43,828 nucleotides of DNA from IMG/VR virus record IMGVR_UViG_3300032236_000773, positions 1-43,828 of that record; one strand, given 5' to 3'. The stretch comes from a virus. Each line of letters begins with the position of its first letter. The stretch's first letter is position 1. The notes under the pieces were generated by a model. It searched no databases. It was given only the letters and a program-made list of their open reading frames with translations, and had not been told where the DNA came from. Shown here one piece after another: positions 40,299-43,828 of this stretch. The translations under genes and the position numbers were made by a program.

Positions 40299-41918
40299 TT
40301 ATAATAAGTTTAAGTCACCGATAACTACTTTACCGAAGAATTCAGGTCTAACTAGTTTCTTAGCGTATCTAGTCATAACACCTCTTCTTGGTGTAAAGTT
40401 ATCTGGATCATAAACTAAAGGAGTTAAAATCAATGGAACATAAGGAGCGTAAACGGCACCAGTTTCCAAGAAGTTATTTCCTTTATAACCCATTAAGATT
40501 GTGTTTTCTGTCATGTAAGGGTTTTTGTAAACAGTATATCTGTTTGCAATTGAACCTACTTGAGTTACACCAGCTGCAAATTGCTTAGCATCTTTATCAG
40601 CAGATACAGTGAACGCTGGGATTGATTCTAAGATTGTACAAACGTCAGGAGAAGCTACCATAAAGTTAGCACCACCTCTCATTGTTAACTGATGGATTTT
40701 GTTAGATACTTTGTTTAATTTAGTACCTAAAGTTTGGAACCAAGTATTTCTTGTATAAGCAGAAGCTGCAGATACGTCAGGATCGATTTCGAAAGCACCA
40801 GTTGCAGTGTTGTATTCGTTACCGATTTTTAATGACCAATACTCAGTAGTTAACGCGTTAGCTTTTAACATATCTAAGATTTCTAAGTCGATTTCTAAAG
40901 AGATGTACTCAGATAACATTGAAGTTAATTCAGCTTCAGCATCAATTGAGTGATAAGCGTTTAAATCTTGCGCCAATTCAGGAGTCCACACTGCTTTCAA
41001 CTTACGAGTCTTAGCAACGATTGCCTCTGATTTCAATTCAAGATCAACTTGAGGAATGTTCAAGTTTGTACCACCGTTAGGGTTGTTGATTGGATCTCTA
41101 TCTTCAAAATCACCTCTGTTGTATGCAGTTGGTTGAGCTTCGTAAGTTAATACGATATCAGCTGAAGTTGCACTTGGAGCGATGAAATGTAAAGTTGTAC
41201 CATTTAATTTGGTAAACTCAGGATAGAAACCACCAGCTAAACCAGAACCAGAGATAAAGAATGCTTTAACAGCATTGTAATCTGCAGTTGCAGGAATAGT
41301 GAAAGATACATCTTTTAAACCAGATACACCAACATAATTAGCGTTCCAGTTAATTGAAGAAGATGCAGCTTGTGCGATAGTTACAGTACCACTAGTGATA
41401 GTTGCGAACTGATCGTTAACTGTGTAACTATATCTTCCGTTACCATATAAACCACCTGTTGGTGATTGAGTTGATCCTAATTTGTTTCCAGCAGGAGATA
41501 AAGAATCTTTACCAACTGTTCCAGAATTACCATATAATGAATCACCTTTAGAGAAAGCTGCTACATTTGAACCATATTTGAAGTCCATGTAGAAAATCAA
41601 ACCTGAAGGTAAGTTCATTGGTTGTACAGAAACGAATTCTTTTGCAGCGATTTCGCCGAAAATTCTTCTTACTAATGGTAAAGCTACACCAGACCATTCT
41701 TCTGAACCAGCTGAAGTACCTGTTGCAGTTGCTTCATCTAATAATTGTTTTGCTTGATTCTCTAACAATACAGCCATAGCGTGTTGTTGAGGTTTAGCTT
41801 CGATTCCTTCTAAAAGGCCAGTTTTTTCCCATTTGTTTTTTAAACCTCTAGTTTGCTCAAGCATAACTGAAGTTGGGTTTTTGCCTTCCATAAGTTTTGT
41901 TAAATCAAAATTTGCCAT
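40299..41918 (-). CDS. 23: Major capsid protein gp23
   Basis: This 539-aa protein builds the head shell. Matches to the gp23 family: the N-terminal pro-region with the helix HAMAVLLENQAKQLLDE (46-62), SGVALPLVRRIFGEIAAKEF (76-95), VSVQPMNLPSGLIFYMDFKY (96-115), then LKAVWTPELAQDL and YISLEIDLEILDML, and the C-terminal FTPRRGVMTRYAKKLVRPEF. T4 gp23 (521 aa) loses about 65 N-terminal residues to the prohead protease gp21, which cuts after L/I-x-E. Here L60-D61-E62 followed by Ala is a good candidate site. The gene follows gp22 by 25 bases and ends at a strong terminator. AAGGA lies 9 bases before the ATG. Codon use is less A/T-extreme than in the accessory genes, as expected for a very highly expressed gene. 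Confidence 0.95.
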   Translation of the reverse strand: MANFDLTKLMEGKNPTSVMLEQTRGLKNKWEKTGLLEGIEAKPQQHAMAVLLENQAKQLLDEATATGTSAGSEEWSGVALPLVRRIFGEIAAKEFVSVQPMNLPSGLIFYMDFKYGSNVAAFSKGDSLYGNSGTVGKDSLSPAGNKLGSTQSPTGGLYGNGRYSYTVNDQFATITSGTVTIAQAASSSINWNANYVGVSGLKDVSFTIPATADYNAVKAFFISGSGLAGGFYPEFTKLNGTTLHFIAPSATSADIVLTYEAQPTAYNRGDFEDRDPINNPNGGTNLNIPQVDLELKSEAIVAKTRKLKAVWTPELAQDLNAYHSIDAEAELTSMLSEYISLEIDLEILDMLKANALTTEYWSLKIGNEYNTATGAFEIDPDVSAASAYTRNTWFQTLGTKLNKVSNKIHQLTMRGGANFMVASPDVCTILESIPAFTVSADKDAKQFAAGVTQVGSIANRYTVYKNPYMTENTILMGYKGNNFLETGAVYAPYVPLILTPLVYDPDNFTPRRGVMTRYAKKLVRPEFFGKVVIGDLNLL

Positions 41919-41943
41919 TTTGTTTTTTCCTTATTTGTTTTTG

Positions 41944-43140
41944 TTATTTTAAAATTCCAGCTAACTCTTTAAATCTGTTTGCGTAAGTTGTACTTTCACT
42001 AACGATTTCTTTTTGAGTTGATGGTTTTGTACTAGCTTGTACTCTTGAAGCTCCTTCAGCCATTACTTTTGTTGTTTTAGTAGTAGATGTTGAATTTGCG
42101 AACTTCATTGATTCAGCTAATGTTGAGTAAACTAATTTTACTTCTCTTACAGTTGTTGTTCTATCTAAAGAATCAATAACCTTAGATTTTTGCTCATTTG
42201 TTAAGTTATAACTTCTGAACAATTTGTTAGAGAATAATAATTTAGCGTTTAAAAGATTTACTTCATTGATTGTAGATCTCAAAGTTTTAATTACAGAAAT
42301 AGCTTCTTTTAATTCAGCTTGTAATTTTTTTGTTTCTTCTACTTTCTCTTTTTCTTCTTCTTCAGCTTTTTCTTCTTCTTCTAACTCTTTGATGATTTCT
42401 TCAATGTTCATGTCATCATCTTCACCCTTTTCTTCACCTTCGTGTTTAGCGATGGTTGCGTTAGGGTCATCAGCGTGTTGAAATACATCTACTTCATCAG
42501 CTGATTCTTCTTGATGTTGGTCATGTCCCATTGCATCGTAATCATCTTGAGATTCCATATCATCAGAACCACCATGTAATTCGTCTTCCAACTCCTTAAT
42601 GATTGCTTCTAAATCTAAGTCATCTTCTGATTGTTGATCGTCACCAGCTTCATAATCATCGTGTTCAGGTTGAGCACCATGTTCTGAATCGTCACCATCA
42701 GCAAAATCTTCAGTAGCGAATTTAACGTCACCAGATGCTAAATCTTCATCTTCACCATTTGCTTCAGAGATAGACTTTTCAAATGTGTAGTCTTCTACTT
42801 CTGCTTCAGGTTTTTTAGATGTTGATGTTACATCAGCTGCACCTAATTCATCTTCTGCACCAGCGTTATGCTCGCTTGGTTTTTTGTTGTTTTGTCCCGA
42901 TGTTGTACCACCGTTACCCGCTCCAATGTTTGAAGATGAATAATCTTCTTCCATTTTTTCAGCGTCTTCTTCTTTGTCATCAGCCATATCTTCAGCTTCT
43001 GCACGTAATTTTTGAGATAACATTGATTTCAATCTTGGAGTAAATGCTTCCTCTAATTGAATCTTTGCATTTGCTAATGCAGTTTCTCTTACGGCTTTGG
43101 CGTCAGCGATAGCTTCTTTCAATAATTTTGAACTTGCCAT
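41944..43140 (-). CDS. 22: Prohead core scaffolding protein gp22
   Basis: This 398-aa protein is the likely internal scaffold on which the capsid assembles and which is later degraded. The N-terminal 45 residues are helical and basic/acidic mixed (LKEAIADAKAVRETALANAK). Residues about 50-270 are extremely acidic, with long Glu/Asp runs. Residues 296-345 hold the conserved part LLNAKLLFSNKLFRSYNL, EQKSKVIDSLDR and VREVKLVYSTLAES, typical of T4-like core proteins. The C-terminal 50 residues are Ser/Thr-rich. It precedes the capsid gene as in T4, but no protease gp21 gene is adjacent upstream; instead the bS21 gene is found. AAGGA is 9 bases before the ATG, at the end of a structured 177-base leader. 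Confidence 0.88.
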   Translation of the reverse strand: MASSKLLKEAIADAKAVRETALANAKIQLEEAFTPRLKSMLSQKLRAEAEDMADDKEEDAEKMEEDYSSSNIGAGNGGTTSGQNNKKPSEHNAGAEDELGAADVTSTSKKPEAEVEDYTFEKSISEANGEDEDLASGDVKFATEDFADGDDSEHGAQPEHDDYEAGDDQQSEDDLDLEAIIKELEDELHGGSDDMESQDDYDAMGHDQHQEESADEVDVFQHADDPNATIAKHEGEEKGEDDDMNIEEIIKELEEEEKAEEEEKEKVEETKKLQAELKEAISVIKTLRSTINEVNLLNAKLLFSNKLFRSYNLTNEQKSKVIDSLDRTTTVREVKLVYSTLAESMKFANSTSTTKTTKVMAEGASRVQASTKPSTQKEIVSESTTYANRFKELAGILK

Positions 43141-43163
43141 TTCGTTATGTCCTTTTTGATTTG

Positions 43164-43235
43164 TTAAGCCATTGTAGGATAGGCGGCTTAAATAGAATTT
43201 TGATATTCTTTCGGAACTCTATATAGAGATAGAGT
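43164..43235 (-). promoter_or_regulatory. Structured leader of the gp22-gp23 transcript
   Basis: The leader has two further perfect hairpins after the terminator-like one: a 7-bp stem 43216-43222 with 43229-43235 (ACTCTAT/ATAGAGT, 6-nt loop) and a 7-bp stem 43164-43170 with 43185-43191 (TTAAGCC/GGCTTAA, 14-nt loop), the latter ending just before the SD-like AAGGA. A TATATTTTTATA-like A/T run lies further up (about 43285-43310) and may be the promoter. Function unknown; RNA stabilisation or translational control fits the most abundant virion message. Confidence 0.5.
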
Positions 43236-43261
43236 ATTCATCGAGTATCTTAAATATTAAA

Positions 43262-43282
43262 ATTCACCCATTATGAGTGAAT
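43262..43282 (-). terminator. Weak terminator after the bS21 gene
   Basis: A 6-bp stem ATTCAC/GTGAAT (43262-43267 with 43277-43282) with a 9-nt loop is followed on the minus strand by TTTTAAT. It lies about 36 bases after the stop of the bS21 gene. The stem is A/T-rich, so termination may be partial. Confidence 0.5.
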
Positions 43283-43317
43283 ATATAATATACATATATA
43301 AAAATATACCGAAACGA

Positions 43318-43557
43318 TTAAAGTCCGATAAATTTTTTAGGAATTTTTTTCAAATTTAGAAATTCTAACTGAGCTTTTGCTGTTCTCAATTGCTTTCTAA
43401 CTGCTTTTTCCTTTTGTACTCTCTTCTTTGCTGATGGTTTTGTGAAGTATTTTCTATCTCTCAATTCCTCAACGGCTTTAGAATCTTGCCATTTTTTCTT
43501 TAACTTTTTTAGAGCTTGATTTAAGTTATCTTCTCTAATGTTGTCGATTATAATCAT
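43318..43557 (-). CDS. rpsU: Phage-encoded ribosomal protein bS21
   Basis: This 79-aa basic protein matches small-subunit ribosomal protein bS21: ALKKLKKKWQ (15-24), ELRDRKYFTKPSAKKR (31-46), QKEKAVRKQLR (48-58). Length of the core equals the bacterial protein; residues 60-79 are an extra tail (QLEFLNLKKIPKKFIGL). bS21 sits next to the 3' end of 16S rRNA on the 30S platform and helps mRNA start-site selection. Phage copies are known in several large or marine phages. In Flavobacterium a Tyr at position 54 (from memory) helps hide the anti-SD; an ungapped alignment puts Arg54 here. The leader is AAATAAAAACAAAAGTT with no SD. It immediately precedes the capsid unit, so may be made early or late; its timing is not evident. 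Confidence 0.92.
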   Translation of the reverse strand: MIIIDNIREDNLNQALKKLKKKWQDSKAVEELRDRKYFTKPSAKKRVQKEKAVRKQLRTAKAQLEFLNLKKIPKKFIGL

Positions 43558-43580
43558 AACTTTTGTTTTTATTTATTTTA

Positions 43581-43828
43581 TTACCAGGTACTATTTGATA
43601 ATTGTACTCTTTTCCAAATATTGTTAGTTCCACTTATATAATCTTCGAAACAATAATATATGTAATTACCATCCGATGAAATCATACCATTCAAATCTCC
43701 TGCTTGTCCTTTACTTGTTGTTGGGTAATTTGCACCCAACACAATACCATTTGCTTTAATTAAACCATTAAATTCTGCATTTAAATTACTTCTTAATGTA
43801 AGTGCATTATTAGTATGTACATCACCAT
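43581..43828 (-). CDS. C-terminal end of a fibre-like virion protein (5' end outside window)
   Basis: The last 81 codons of a frame read by hand, ending TGG TAA. Residue pattern: NNALTLRSNLNAEFNGLIKA, then GANYPTTSKGQAGDLNGMIS, then GNYIYYCFEDYISGTNNIWK and RVQLSNSTW. The ending Y-x-Y/C...GTxxIWKRVxL...W is common at the C-terminus of phage fibre and head-decoration proteins of marine phages, often as a small beta domain. It ends 23 bases before the bS21 ATG. The rest of the gene lies to the right of the window. Confidence 0.65.
   Translation of the reverse strand, partial: GDVHTNNALTLRSNLNAEFNGLIKANGIVLGANYPTTSKGQAGDLNGMISSDGNYIYYCFEDYISGTNNIWKRVQLSNSTW

Noticed and set aside
43188-43241. 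17-codon frame in the gp22 leader (starts MNTLSLYRVP)
   Set aside because: Has ATG and stop but no SD, overlaps a hairpin and is too short to support without conservation. Possible leader peptide only.
1-43828. tRNA genes, integrase, attachment sites or insertion sequences
   Set aside because: I searched by eye for cloverleaf arms, recombinase motifs and terminal inverted repeats and found none I could support.

Overview
This window is part of the genome of a T4-like, contractile-tailed bacteriophage (myovirus) that probably infects a member of the Bacteroidetes, most likely a flavobacterium. The evidence for the phage type is a run of recognisable T4-type virion genes: prohead core gp22, major capsid gp23, neck gp13/gp14-like, sheath stabiliser gp15, sheath gp18, tube gp19, hub gp26/gp51-like, tape measure, LysM baseplate protein gp53 and a hub protein. 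The evidence for the host is indirect: strong A/T richness, A-rich translation leaders that mostly lack Shine-Dalgarno (SD) sequences, a recurrent coding-strand motif TATATTTATA that resembles the Bacteroidetes -7 element TAnnTTTG, and Ser/Ala-rich fibres of a kind I associate with marine flavophages.

Every credible gene lies on the minus strand, so transcription runs from high to low coordinates. Right end (43828-39690): the tail of a fibre-like protein, a phage ribosomal protein bS21, a structured leader, gp22, gp23, and a small virion protein with its own motif and terminator. 39622-34541: an SGNH hydrolase-like accessory gene, then a tightly coupled neck/completion operon (gp13-like, gp14, gp15, two small beta proteins) and a small fibre-like protein. 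34429-19625: a fibre/adhesin island with five proteins sharing one N-terminal attachment motif (1191, 215, 249, 1044 and 1245 aa), two ending in self-cleaving S74 chaperone domains, plus a 656-aa putative adhesin and a pirin-like cupin. 19622-16648: a GT-B glycosyltransferase, a virion-type protein with a Hint (intein-like) domain, and a small coiled-coil protein. 16575-13801: sheath and tube. 13713-10728: an unknown protein and two tandem, duplicated glycosyltransferase-like genes. 10690-1685: baseplate hub, chaperone and tape-measure operon. 1613-804: a phytanoyl-CoA-dioxygenase-like (PhyH-like) protein. Left end (729-1): start of a family A DNA polymerase.

Genes are compact, often with TAATG overlaps, and broken into transcription units by nine hairpin terminators and at least thirteen copies of the putative promoter motif. 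No stretch of more than 300 bases lacks a gene. The longest gap is the 177-base leader of the gp22-gp23 unit.

The most interesting possibility is a translation-takeover arrangement. The phage carries a bS21 with Arg at the position where, as I recall, Bacteroidetes bS21 has the Tyr that helps hide the anti-SD of 16S rRNA. Its capsid, neck, sheath and tube genes carry well-spaced SD-like sequences, while most accessory, fibre and baseplate genes do not. Other notable items are a probable programmed frameshift (gp26 to gp51-like), a Hint domain without a splicing nucleophile inside a virion-type protein, a PhyH protein whose iron-binding Asp is Asn, and a perfect 12-bp hairpin inside a glycosyltransferase gene.
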